Of a stretch of DNA of 60,000 nt, positions 22,208 through 33,500 are shown one piece after another. A program made the position numbers and the translations under genes. The notes beneath the pieces were generated by a model that was given only the letters and a program-made list of their open reading frames with translations, made no database searches and was not told the origin of the DNA. Numbering within the stretch: the first letter of the stretch is position 1; every line of letters starts with the position of its first letter. Location: contig CAIIXF020000007.1 of the NCBI GenBank assembly GCA_903813345.2, forward strand, positions 3,665,730-3,725,729. The letters are read 5' to 3'. Source of the stretch: Owenia fusiformis (Eukaryota > Annelida > Polychaeta > Sabellida > Oweniidae).

Positions 22208-22439
22208 ATGGCATCTTTAAAGAATACAGCAAAGCTACCATTTTTGACAATATGGAAAAGAATTGCTAATCCTATAATCTCTGTATCTAGTCATAAAGAT
22301 TGGTTGAAATATGTACCTGAACGAACAATGGCTGGACATAGCAAATGGGCTAACATAAGGCATACCAAAGGTGCCAAAGATCATGCGAGAGGCCAGCTAA
22401 CTCATAAACTGACACAAGCTATTCGGATAGCAATTAGAG
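22208..22439 (+). CDS. TACO1: TACO1 exon 1 (coding)
   Basis: Presequence plus the MAGHSKWANIRHTKGAKDHA signature; ends G|GTTTGT in phase 1. Confidence 0.9.
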
Positions 22440-25400
22440 GTTTGTTTTGTTTTTTGAAATTTAATGTTGATAACTCTGACTATACTGTAAATTAAATTCA
22501 AGACAGATTCACTTAAACTCCCCCCCCCCCCCTCAAAAAGTTGCATACATTTATTGTGCATCGTGTGACCTGCTGTTATTGTAGATTGATGACAGTTCCT
22601 GATTGAATAAATTCATATTGTTGTACTTACCAAGGTGTAAAATAATATACTTGTTTCAGAGCTGTTCATGCAAATCTGATCAATCAATATGAAGCATGAA
22701 ACATCCAACTTTTAATCACTGGCTCAATTTTTATTTGATCACATTCCATAAGTGGCAAAAAACAACATCTTGTCATTTTACCATTAGTTTCTCTTCAAAG
22801 ATGAATGAAATTGAAATGCAAATCATAAACCGAATTGCTAATTTTCACTTTTTCACTACTTTTTCAGAGGGAGGAAGCGCTGATTTGAAGTTGAACACAA
22901 GCCTAGCAAATGCAGTTGCAAGAGCCAATGGGAATGATGTCCCCAAGGCTACGATTGATAAAGTCCTCAAACAAGGGGTGAGAATTCTTTATTTTAGAGA
23001 GATGTCATTTTCAATCCTAACCTTGCCCCTCTGTGTCAATACCTTACAGCTGAAGAACTTCCATACATGTATATGTCCTCATAAACATTTATCAGTTTAT
23101 AAATATGTGGTTTTGGGCACATGCGAGAATAAAAACAAATACCTTAAAGTCCCCGATAAATCAGGCTACGTATACCGCCGTGTTTACATAAGGGGATTAG
23201 AAGAGTTTATTTTTTATTTAGGTATGCAAGCTATATCAATATTAGGCCTTCATGCATGTACTCGTGTGTACAATCAGCATCCCCTTCAATATTATATCAA
23301 CCAGGCTATTCAAGTACTACATAATGTACACTATTTATCAATTATGTGTGTACTACATGGGAATACAGTTCCCTGGGAAACAAAACACAAATACTTTTTA
23401 TATGTTCAAAATGAGCCATTTGATTGATGCGTTCACTTAATAGCTTCATAAATAACATCTACAAAGTACAAGTGTATATCTAATAGTAATTTTCAATTTC
23501 AATGGTGAAACTTGCCTGTTTATGACTATACAGGAAATCAACATGGGATGAAGATTGTTCACCTTCCTGACTTACCTCTGAAGCCTGTACCTTGTAATCT
23601 CTTTATATAGGTTAGCGAGAGCGCTGCGCCTGCGCAGTTTTAAACTTTGGCGCACACTTTAAGAGTAGTCTGAGATAGCAATGAAGTCTTAGCCAGAAGA
23701 GTTGAAAGCAGAGGCAAATTTAGCTTAAAGGAATTATATTCTTTGGTTCTCATTTCCACGATTTTAGTTGAAAAAATGTTTAAATAAAATATTGGTGTGG
23801 CAATTGCCTCTCCCCTGCCTCATGCCTCATGCCTGGCAATGAAGTGTATATTAAAATTGTTACAAAGCCTTATAGATAGAACTAAATATAAAATGAATGT
23901 TATTTGTTTAAGAAAGAGGATGCAACAAATGCTACCAGGTACCTAGCAGAGGCCCGTGGTCCTGATGGAACTGTTTTTATATTTGACTGCTACACTGCAA
24001 AATCCAAATTCCTTATGTCCAACATGAAGAATGTCTGCAAACGTCACAAGTAGGTGAAAGAAAATAAATCGTTTATGACAGCACCTATGAAATACTTCTT
24101 TCTGTATTTACTACATGTATTTATATTGACAATATAATCAGTTGAATCAGTTGTCATAAGAAAGTTTCAAGATTGTGAAACTAAAATATTAAAACTACTT
24201 CTTACCAGTTTTTATTTACTATTTCACTCTTCATCTTATGATTCATATATCAACATGTTTTCGAATCTGAAATGTTTTCATCAGGAGCTGAATGGGGAAA
24301 TATGCTCAACGGGGTTCAATGCCTTCAATTGATCGTACATGTATTACCAATCTTTTGTGATAAAATCCTTGCTTCAAATCACAGATAATTTAATCATTGA
24401 ATGCATATTGCATTGCAGACTGATCACATTAGCATTTTGTTAGCATGCTGATTGCGAAACTTCTAGAGTGCACTTTGAAGAAATGAAACGAAATAAAAAA
24501 TTTGAGCTGATAGGTGTTCTTCAGTTAGGTACATGTCTTTTTATTGCAGCGTAAAAATTGATAACCAGAGTGTAAAGTTTGCGTTTGACTACAAAGGAGT
24601 GATCCAAGTTCGAGTCAATGATGTAAATAAACTTGATGCTGATTCAGCGATGGATGTTGCCATAGAAACAGGAGCTGAAGATGTAGAGGAAGTTACAGAA
24701 GATAGCGAGCAGTTTATAAAGGTTAGTAATCTTGTGCTTTGTTGTCCTCATCAAAAAGTATTGACTGTTGTATATCCTCCATTTCCGTTATCCTCCAGAG
24801 CACATCCAGGCCTCCTAGACTTGACTCCATCAACGGGAACATCAGTTCTGACCTCTCATGTCGTGAATGTGAAATCTCATGTCGCGCACCACCATTTCCT
24901 CTTTCCCGAACATATTTCTCCACTCACAAACAGAGATCCATGCTTGCGAACCACACACCTGGTCGAAAAAAGTCCGTAATTTTATTTGTATTATTACGCA
25001 TAACTAAAATTCCAACGAAGTGTTTTTATCTGAATTTTGGAATAAATACTTTCCCAGTTTTTCATGCATGTTAATGAATATTCACTAATTGAAGATAACA
25101 GTACATTTATCTTCAAGCTCCAGGAAACATAAAACATTGAGACTACTTTGCAATCCCACGCATTGTAACATTTTCAGTGAAAGGGCTGGGTAATAAAAAC
25201 AAAAACATGACTTTTCATTGGCTGCGGAGAGCTTATGGCTCTATTGGAATAAATTATATGTACATGTATATGGGTCAATGTAAACTGCAAACAGACTCTT
25301 GCAATGCATTGGAATCCCAAATACCCGGATGCACTATGTACAAATTCTATAATAGCAATAACTGAAGGAGTAATGAGATTTAGCTGAATTAGATTGGTGT

Positions 25401-25856
25401 GAAATTCATACACTGAACACTTTACAATAACTTTATATTTTTTATTTTATAACTTTAAGAATATTAAGTGTTTAGATTTTGGGAGATAAATGTTATCATG
25501 TCAGTGAATTGTGGGACTTTTGTGCCTATGTAAGATTTAAGTGAATTTTCACTGGATTCAAAGGGTATTCACAAACGCTGATTTCTCTTTCTTCTCAATT
25601 TTTTATTAATAAAATATTATTGTTTGTGTGTTTTCAGTTCATTTGTGATCCAAAAGAGATAGGGAATGTCAAGAAAAATCTTGAAGGTTTGGAGTACAAC
25701 ATAGACTATGCCCAGCAACAGTATATTTCTCACTCCCCCATAGAGGTGGATGAAACTCTGTTAGAGTCAATAGGAAGCTTGTATGATAAACTGGAATCAC
25801 AGTTTCCAGAAATAGAAAACATTTATGACAATATTGCAGGTGGAAAATCCAGGTAG
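22208..25856 (+). CDS. TACO1: TACO1, mitochondrial translational activator of COX I (YebC family)
   Basis: Five exons, 22208-22439, 22868-22977, 23913-24049, 24550-24721 and 25638-25856, join in phase to 289 aa, close to vertebrate TACO1 (about 297 aa). The first 40 residues are basic with few acidic residues, as in a mitochondrial targeting peptide. MAGHSKWANIRHTKGAKDHA (from residue 41) is the YebC N-terminal signature. ANAVARANGNDVPKATIDKV matches the YebC domain 1 helix. EARGPDGTVFIFDC matches the GxGPGG strand in degenerate form, and DYKGVIQVRV...AIETGAEDVEEV matches domains 2-3. The family binds the mitoribosome and helps translation of COX1 (polyproline stretches). An acceptor-like site at about 22186 suggests a 5' UTR exon upstream. 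Confidence 0.94.
22868..22977 (+). CDS. TACO1: TACO1 exon 2
   Basis: 110 bp after CTTTTTCAG, donor GTGAGA. Encodes EGGSADLKLNTSLANAVARA and NDVPKATIDKVLKQG. Confidence 0.93.
23913..24049 (+). CDS. TACO1: TACO1 exon 3
   Basis: 137 bp, acceptor TTTAAG, donor GTAGGT. Encodes KEDATNATRYLAEARGPDGT and IFDCYTAKSKFLMSNMKNV, the strand-helix pair of domain 2. Confidence 0.9.
24550..24721 (+). CDS. TACO1: TACO1 exon 4
   Basis: 172 bp after TATTGCAG. Completes an Asn codon, then VKIDNQSVKFAFDYKGVIQV and ETGAEDVEEVTEDSEQFIK; phase 0 exit at GTTAGT. Confidence 0.92.
25638..25856 (+). CDS. TACO1: TACO1 exon 5 (last)
   Basis: Begins FICDPKEIGNVKKNLEGLEY, matching the FICDASSLHQVRKKLDSLG stretch of vertebrate TACO1, and ends ENIYDNIAGGKSR then TAG, matching the VYDNIE C-terminus. 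Confidence 0.94.
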   Translation, partial: FICDPKEIGNVKKNLEGLEYNIDYAQQQYISHSPIEVDETLLESIGSLYDKLESQFPEIENIYDNIAGGKSR

Positions 25857-28639
25857 CATCCAGACTAACACCACTTTGTGTGAATTTTATAAATTGATGA
25901 AAAATATAAAAAATATATAAAACTTTGTTCACTGTGTGAATATGAGAATGTATGATCAAAACTTAATTGGGGCTACACCCCCTCCATAAGTTTGGTAACT
26001 AGGACCGCAATATTGTTTGAATTTTACTATTGTCATGTCAATGTCAAAAACAAATGGTCTAACATGTGGTCCTTTAAGGGGGAATTACATTTACCATACT
26101 TATAATAGGGAGTGAATATCACAAATTAGATTTTTTTTTACTTGAGGTCAATTGAGATTATGATTGTATGGTACTGAAAATATAATTACCAAAAGAAAAT
26201 GCCTACTCCTTTTTGGTTAGATATTTGTTGACAAATAAACATAAGATAAAAATATGTTGAAAAATAGCAATTTATTGCACATACAATGTAAATGTTCAAA
26301 AACATAGCATACTTTTGTTACATTTGAAAATAAATGATACAATCATTATTATGAATTAGATATACACTTTTAAAGTTATTATATATTTCAAGATTGTAAT
26401 GATATGTACTAAGGACTTTTAAAGTTCTACTAAGTATTCCCCATTTAATCAGACAATTTGATTTGCTCAAATTCCCTTAAAAACTTGAATAAATTACATT
26501 TCTGGCATTTTTATATACAGATTATATTACCTGTCAATTTACATTTACTTTCCTTTGGGATTCTGCTTATCCATCAGCAATACTTCATTTTGTACTAAAA
26601 GATATGAACACCCTGATATTTTTATGTCATAGATCAAGTAAAGTTGCATGAAATTTGCAAAATCTGACCTTCAGTAAATTCTCGACATGCAAAAATCAGT
26701 CTTTGGCCTTGGTCTCTTTGCTCTATGGTGGCTAAGAGCAGCTCTAACTTCATAAAATCGATATAGAAAATCTACATCATACTGTTTACTTTGTATCCCT
26801 GTATGACTCCCCCCACACCTAATCACCCCTTCCCCCACAAACACAAAGACAGGGATTGCGAGTGAGACCTGTATACCCGAACACATCTCTAAAAATCTGA
26901 ACACCTCTCAATGTGAACATTTTTTCCAGTCCCAAATTAAGTTCTCTCATTGATGTACATGTTTACAAAACCTTGAAATGTAAACACCTACTAATCCAAA
27001 CACTTTTGGCTGGTCCCAGAGGCATTCAGACTCGGCAGGTGTTACTATACAGTGAAACATTTGAAGGGGAACACCTCTGTAAGTGAAACAAACAATTCAT
27101 AAATGTAACACTTCAGAGTCCCATAACTCATTAACACAATATAACATCTCCCAAGAGGAACACTATTTAGAGGTACCAAAGGTGTTTCACTAAATAGGTT
27201 TTACTGTATGTATGTATATTAAGACATCAATTCTACTAATGCCAATAATGGTTTATATAATGGGTAGTTAAGCACACAGTGAATTTAGAATTTTGATGGA
27301 ATTGGAATTTTAGTCTCTGTGACTTCCTGTATTACAGTTAATACATTACACTGCCATTTAAATATACATTCATGTGTGTATAACAACACTTGGAATTGGA
27401 TACAATCACTTAACTCTACCAGGTAGAGCAGACATGATGATACTGTGAGCATTTTAAGATCCAAGTTGAGATGAACATACCGCCAAGCTTGCTAATGCAC
27501 AAAGCCCCATGACACACTTATGATACCACCAAGCAAGCTCATGGTAACATCGTGTCTGCTTTACACCCCCATCCCATGATATACCTTTAAATATAAATTT
27601 ATTTCTTTGTCTGACTAAAGTAACCCACTTACCGAATCATGCTTTTAACATTGGAATACACCTTAAAAGGTGGTAACATTTTTGGACAGATTTCAATTCT
27701 TGTTTTGGCTAATTACAGATCTTTTAGCATTGAGTATGTGGCAAAGATCTCTTGTTTTGCTCTCCTGCAACATGTCCAGTAATTTAGCTTGTTTATTCAT
27801 TTGTACAATATCCCCCTTTCAAGAGTTTGTCCTATTTAGAGGATAGGAACTTCTACTGGGTTCTTGCTCTTAGGGTAATAAATATTATATAGCAATACAA
27901 TCCCTAATATTTTATTTAAATATAAATGCATAATGAGATTCTAGTTTAATGAGATTCTAAATATTTACAAATATGTATCATCTTCGTGAATTGGAGAACT
28001 AGAATACATAGTTAACATTTTCATATAATACAGTACATGTTTTACATCTATTTATATAGGCCTATTCACCCTGACTTTAGACCCATTTATGCAGATGTAA
28101 CTGAATTATGGTACATCTGACTGAATTCTGTCTTGGACTAAAATATACATATAAGTACATCATGAAATAATAAGTAATACAAAAATAAGCTTTAGGCAAT
28201 ATAACAATAATAATTTGTTTCTATGTAGTTCTTTGTATACATAATTGAACAGCATCATTTTAACTCTGTTGATTAGAGATCAGAAAATGGTGATGTTCTC
28301 GGGTCATGTCATGTTTGGAAAATGGAAATAAAACAGGAAATAGAGAAATCAGCAAGGTAAACAAACATGCAGTCAACACTCTAATTTATATAAAAATGTC
28401 AGAAAATCTGACAGGTCATTCAAATTTTTGAGAATGGAGTGGAAAAAACATGAACAAACGAATTTAGCATTGAAAATTAAGTGCATCTGGGATATTGTAG
28501 TTGATCGCAGTAATCTAAACTAAAACATCGCCAAATTACACTGTCCCTAAATTTCTCACTATACATGTATAATGTAAAGTTAATTATGGCAAAATTAATC
28601 TCAGAAAATTATTCAATCGAGACATACTCGTAAAAGCAT
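25857..28639. other. Spacer between TACO1 and the cyclase 3' end
   Basis: AT-rich with no gene. It holds the pogo-like MITE at 27050-27206 and one copy of a repeat family (GAAATCAGCAAGG...AACACTCTAA, about 28320-28450) that recurs in cyclase introns. Confidence 0.5.
27050..27206. mobile_element. Short pogo/Tigger-like MITE
   Basis: TA dinucleotides at 27048-27049 and 27207-27208 flank CAGTGAAAC... and ...GTTTTACTG, imperfect inverted ends with GAACACC/GGTGTTTC blocks. 157 bp, non-coding. Confidence 0.5.
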
Positions 28640-28978
28640 TTTAATAAGGCAGAATGAAAGGCAGGGTATAAATGTGTGAAATATAAGCAGAATGGCATTG
28701 TGTGAAAAATAGGCACAATGGTATGTAAATGTAGGCACAATAGTATTGCAAAAATAGGCAGTATGGTATTTTAAGTAACACAAGGTATAAGGGTGTGTAA
28801 AAGTAGGTAGAACAGCAATGTCAAAAATAGGCAGCATAGTATGTTAAAGTAAGCATAACAGCAATGTGAAAAATAGGCAGTATTTTATTAAGTAAAAATA
28901 GGCAGAATGGTATGTAAAAGTAGGTAGAACAGCAATGTGAAAAATAGGCAGTATGGCATTGAGTAACAATAGGCATTA
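28640..28978. repeat. Degenerate tandem repeat, about 30-bp units
   Basis: Units of the form AAAATAGGCAGAATGGTATG and AAAGTAGGCACAATGG repeat about ten times. The minus-strand ORF at 28613-28837 is an artefact of it. Confidence 0.7.
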
Positions 28979-30383
28979 CCTTTTAAAACAAACGTTGATG
29001 GACACACTATCACAATACAGTATTTGTCACCATGAAGAAGTTGTCACAACCATGTAGTGCTGACATAAAGTAATAGACACTGTTTTAATGACCAGCATTC
29101 AGTCTCAACAAATTGTTACGTTACATTTTCTTAACATATTTGCAATACATACCAGGATGTAATGTTTTGTCACGTTAATGCTTAGTTTAACATTTTGTGA
29201 ACTTTTAAATTGGATTTTGTCTTCCCTCAAGTCACTGCGTTCCATCTATCCTCTTCTATAAAATAATTCAGTATAGAGGAGGGGGAGAACAGGCACCTGA
29301 AGGAAGATTTTCGATGAAGACATCTGTTAATTCAACTGTGAACATGACAATGGCGTAGTGTCATATACGCATAAAATGCCATAGCATACTCTCAAAATTT
29401 AGAATTGACCCACGTTTTAAAAATACTGGATATTCTGAAAATATAGCCAATAATTTACATTTTATTTAACCATATTAGTTGGAATTTTGTATTTTAAAAC
29501 ACCCCAGAACGCTTCAAATGCAATCTCATTTTAAATTTTTCTTGGGGGAAAGAACTTCCAAACCCCCCTCAAACCTTTTGCTCACTTGTGGCATACACTC
29601 ACAAATTACCCACTCTATGCAACTGACGAGGCTGTCATCCTTCATTTTTCAAACTCATATCAGATTGGATATTCAGTGAAACGCCCATGAAAGAGCATTA
29701 CAGCTGGCTCCACATGGGGTCATTGAGATCTCACCAGCATCAAATCTGAATTTAGTTGTCCTTTTAGAGAGTAGTAATTACTCAAACTCTTAGGCCGCAG
29801 GTTTTTGAATTACTCTCTATAATCTTTTCTGGACATTGTACGATAAATCAAAATGCTCACAAACCCATGTCGAAGCAGTTTTCCCTTCACTATCGTGTTC
29901 ATAGAGCATGTCTCACAATTTCACATGTTCAATGCCCGTTTAACAGCATATTAATTCCACCGAACCTCTACTAGGTGCAAGACAGTTTGACATGTAAGGA
30001 TGTAGTATCAGCATAACATTCCTTTTAATATATATATGCAACTCCTTGTAAAGTAACAGCTACTCCACATTATGTAGCATACTACATAACATGCCATCGC
30101 CGTAGCCACACCATTTGTATCTGTCTGTCTCCCACGATGCAACAGGCACTGCGATGCTTTGAGTATCAGAATGGTAACATGCTATTATTTCCACAACATG
30201 CTCTTCCTTGTAGCATAACATGCCTTCTTGATTCACCAAATGGCAACCAGCTTAACAAGGCATTTAATATTGGATTAATACAAGTCCATAGACCATGTAC
30301 ACCAAATCCTGAGAAGAGATTTTACATACACTACATGTAATCTTCAGATTATTAAGCATTTTCTAAGTGTCACAACATCGCTG
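28979..30383. other. ADCY5/6-like: Probable 3' UTR and flank of the cyclase gene
   Basis: The cyclase stop codon is at 30384-30386. On the minus strand AATAAA occurs at about 29464-29469, a possible polyadenylation signal. No gene in either strand. Confidence 0.35.
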
Positions 30384-30530
30384 TCAGGTTTTCAGTAATT
30401 TATCTGTTTGCCCCTGTTTGCCGAGCATGAAATATGTCAGCATGTCTCCCTTGCCTTTAACGCGCACCATCCCTCGACATTCAAATACAAATCCTCTTGG
30501 TGAGAGGATATTGTGCACTTCTTGGGTGAG
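30384..30530 (-). CDS. ADCY5/6-like: Adenylyl cyclase last exon
   Basis: 147 bp ending TGA at 30386-30384. [18 protein letters not shown] includes the phosphate-binding Lys; the tail after it is short ([13 protein letters not shown]). Confidence 0.95.
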   Translation of the reverse strand, partial: LTQEVHNILSPRGFVFECRGMVRVKGKGDMLTYFMLGKQGQTDKLLKT

Positions 30531-33500
30531 CTGAAATTGAAGTGAGAATATTTTTGATGATCATCGTGTTTTAAAATCCAAAGAGCGAAAAAGAGGAAAA
30601 ATCAGCTAGAATAAAATTATCAGGCATGTAGGGAATACTTTAAACTGTATTGAAGTGCATGAAAATTAAAAAAATAATTATTCATATTTTAAACAAATTA
30701 GAGTGAGGAAAGCCTAAGCACTCTGATATCTTTAAGCTCTATCAGTACAATACCTGTATGGTGTCTGGCTTCCCTGTACTCTCCATTCGACTAGCAACAT
30801 TCACTGCATTCCCCCAAATGTCAAACTGAGGCTTACGGGCTCCTATTACTCCTGCTATCAGAGAGCCAACGTTCAAGCCTGAAATGCAAATGTACATTAT
30901 AAAGACTGTATCTTGCAAGACGTGTATATGCGATATTTAAAATGTGAAGGATATGATAGAAAAGGGAGTTACACTGTAGCAAGGAACAAATTAAACAGGC
31001 GTGTAAAATTATGTAAACATCCAGAATAGTTGACCATTCAGAATTTCTGACAATTCTAAACAAAAGCATGAAGAAAATGAACAATTATTGAATATTACGC
31101 TAGTACATGGACAATAGTGATGTTCCAATGGCAAATAAAAGAACATCTAAAAGCCCACTGCCATTTGTTACAGACACTGACCACCGAACACTGTAACAGC
31201 CACCGAATTCTGTCACAGACGCTAAACACCAAACACCAACTACCAAACACCAGTCACCAAAAGGTTGGAGACTCTAACAATATGTCACAACTTCTGGTGG
31301 TGACATTAAAGTAATGTTCTCTTACCAACTCTTAACTTAAAGTTGTTAAATGAGTGCTCATTGACATCCTCTAGTTGGACTTGTAATGCCATAGCATACT
31401 CTGCCATAGCAACAACATGGTCAAAGTTAGCACTGTTTGTCTCTTTTGTTAGTCCAGAAGCTGCCATATAGGTGGAACCAATAGTTTTGATCTTTTCTAT
31501 GCATTTGAACTTCGGATTTTGTAATATCTGAAAAATGGAGATATGAGTTTGTGAATACCTGCAATACTAAATCTTGATTCATACATACAGTTGTCCCTAG
31601 TTTCACTAAACAATAAGAAGGTGGAAGTCAACACAGGAATCTTTGGTTTAGAGTTGAGGCCCACATTGTCAACCTCTAGATAGGTCATGTAGTATTTCAA
31701 TCTAAACTATACATGGCTTATATTATCATTAGAAGTCCTTGTAAAAAATGTGGCCACAAGTTCTAGAAAAACACAAAAGATGGCATACAATACAAAAATC
31801 TACGATCTTACGAAATGTGTGATAATTTTATTGGAAATCAATAGTACTAAACATAGTCGACACTCTATATATTTCACAGTTCATAATACACGCCATTCAA
31901 CAAGGTCATATCCGCAGCATTATACAATACATTACAAGACATCTGGGCCTTTATCACGAGAATAGCATTCATCCATAGATAGGGGTGAAGAAATAAAATC
32001 ATGAGCTTATTATGTACATATGTATAATGTAAATGTATGACCACATTGATATGTTGGACAGCCTTTATTTTAAAAAGTTACCTCATCGAAGTCTGCAATA
32101 ATTTCATTGAGAAGTCTCAGACATTCCACTCCCTCGTTATTGCCTTCCAGTTCAATGTAGAAATCTGAGAAATTACAAACTGATGCAAACATCACACACA
32201 CGTTCTCACAGTCCTCGTGGTAGAGGTCCTGAAAAATTAAACCAAAGATGAATTATTTAAATCCTTGTTGCTGTGTTTCTCTGTATTATTTTCTTTGTAT
32301 TTGTACTAATAACATAGCATTATGGCTTTTTATGATTGTGATATTGATGCTTTTACCCCAATTTAAGAAAACACAATAATCTGCTTAGGTTTGGCTGACA
32401 TATTATACTTCAATGTCTAGTATTATAGTGATATCATTACTTTAATATTCAAGTTAAAGATCAAATACATAAGGAAATATATTGTATGGTAGTGATACTC
32501 AAATGATTGTACTCTCAAAGAAGTACTTTTACTTAATGAACAAGTGATTGTACTAATACTTACAATCACAAAACAGATAACATAAATACTCCTATACTTA
32601 AAAGACTCAGGAATATTCAAGTAATTGCACTGAAACACTCGAATGATTGCACTGAAACACTCGAATGATTGCACTGAAACACTCGAATGATTGCAGTGAA
32701 ACGCTCGAATGATTGCAGTGAAACGCTCGAATGATTGCACTGAAACACTAGAATGATTGCACTGAAACACTCGAATGATTGCACTGAAACACTTGAATGG
32801 TTGCACTGAAACACTCGAATGATTGCACTGAAACACTCGAATGATTGCACTGAAACACTCGAATGATTGCACTGAAACACCCGAATGATTGCACTGAAAC
32901 ACTCGAATGATTGCACTGAAACACTCGAATGATTGGGACTGAAACACTCAAATGATTGACCCTGAAACATTTAAATAATTGCACTGAAACACTCAAACGA
33001 TTGCTCTTACCTGAAACACTAGAATGATTGCACTGAAACACTCGAATGATTGTACTGAAACACTTGAATGGTTGCACTGAAACACTCGAATGATTGCACT
33101 GAAACACTCGAATGATTGCACTGAAACACTCGAATGATTGCACTGAAACACTCGAATGATTGCACTGAAACACTCGAATGATTGCACTGAAACACTCGAA
33201 TGATTGGGACTGAAACACTCAAATGATTGACCCTGAAACATTTAAATAATTGCACTGAAACACTCAAACGATTGCTCTTACCTGAAACACTAGAATGATT
33301 GCACTGAAACACTCGAATGATTGCACTGAAACACTTGAATGGTTGCACTGAAACACTCGAATGATTGCACTGAAACACTCGAATGATTGCACTGAAACAC
33401 TCGAATGATTGCACTGAAACACTCGAATGATTGCACTGAAACACTCGAATGATTGCACTGAAACACTCGAATGATTGGGACTGAAACACTCAAATGATTG

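Noticed and set aside
22696-23427. Plus-strand ORF of 243 aa
   Set aside because: Only 22868-22977 is coding (TACO1 exon 2); the rest is read-through into both flanking introns.
24723-25074. Overlapping ORFs downstream of TACO1 exon 4 on both strands
   Set aside because: Intronic; no recognised domain, and TACO1 splicing across the region is well supported.
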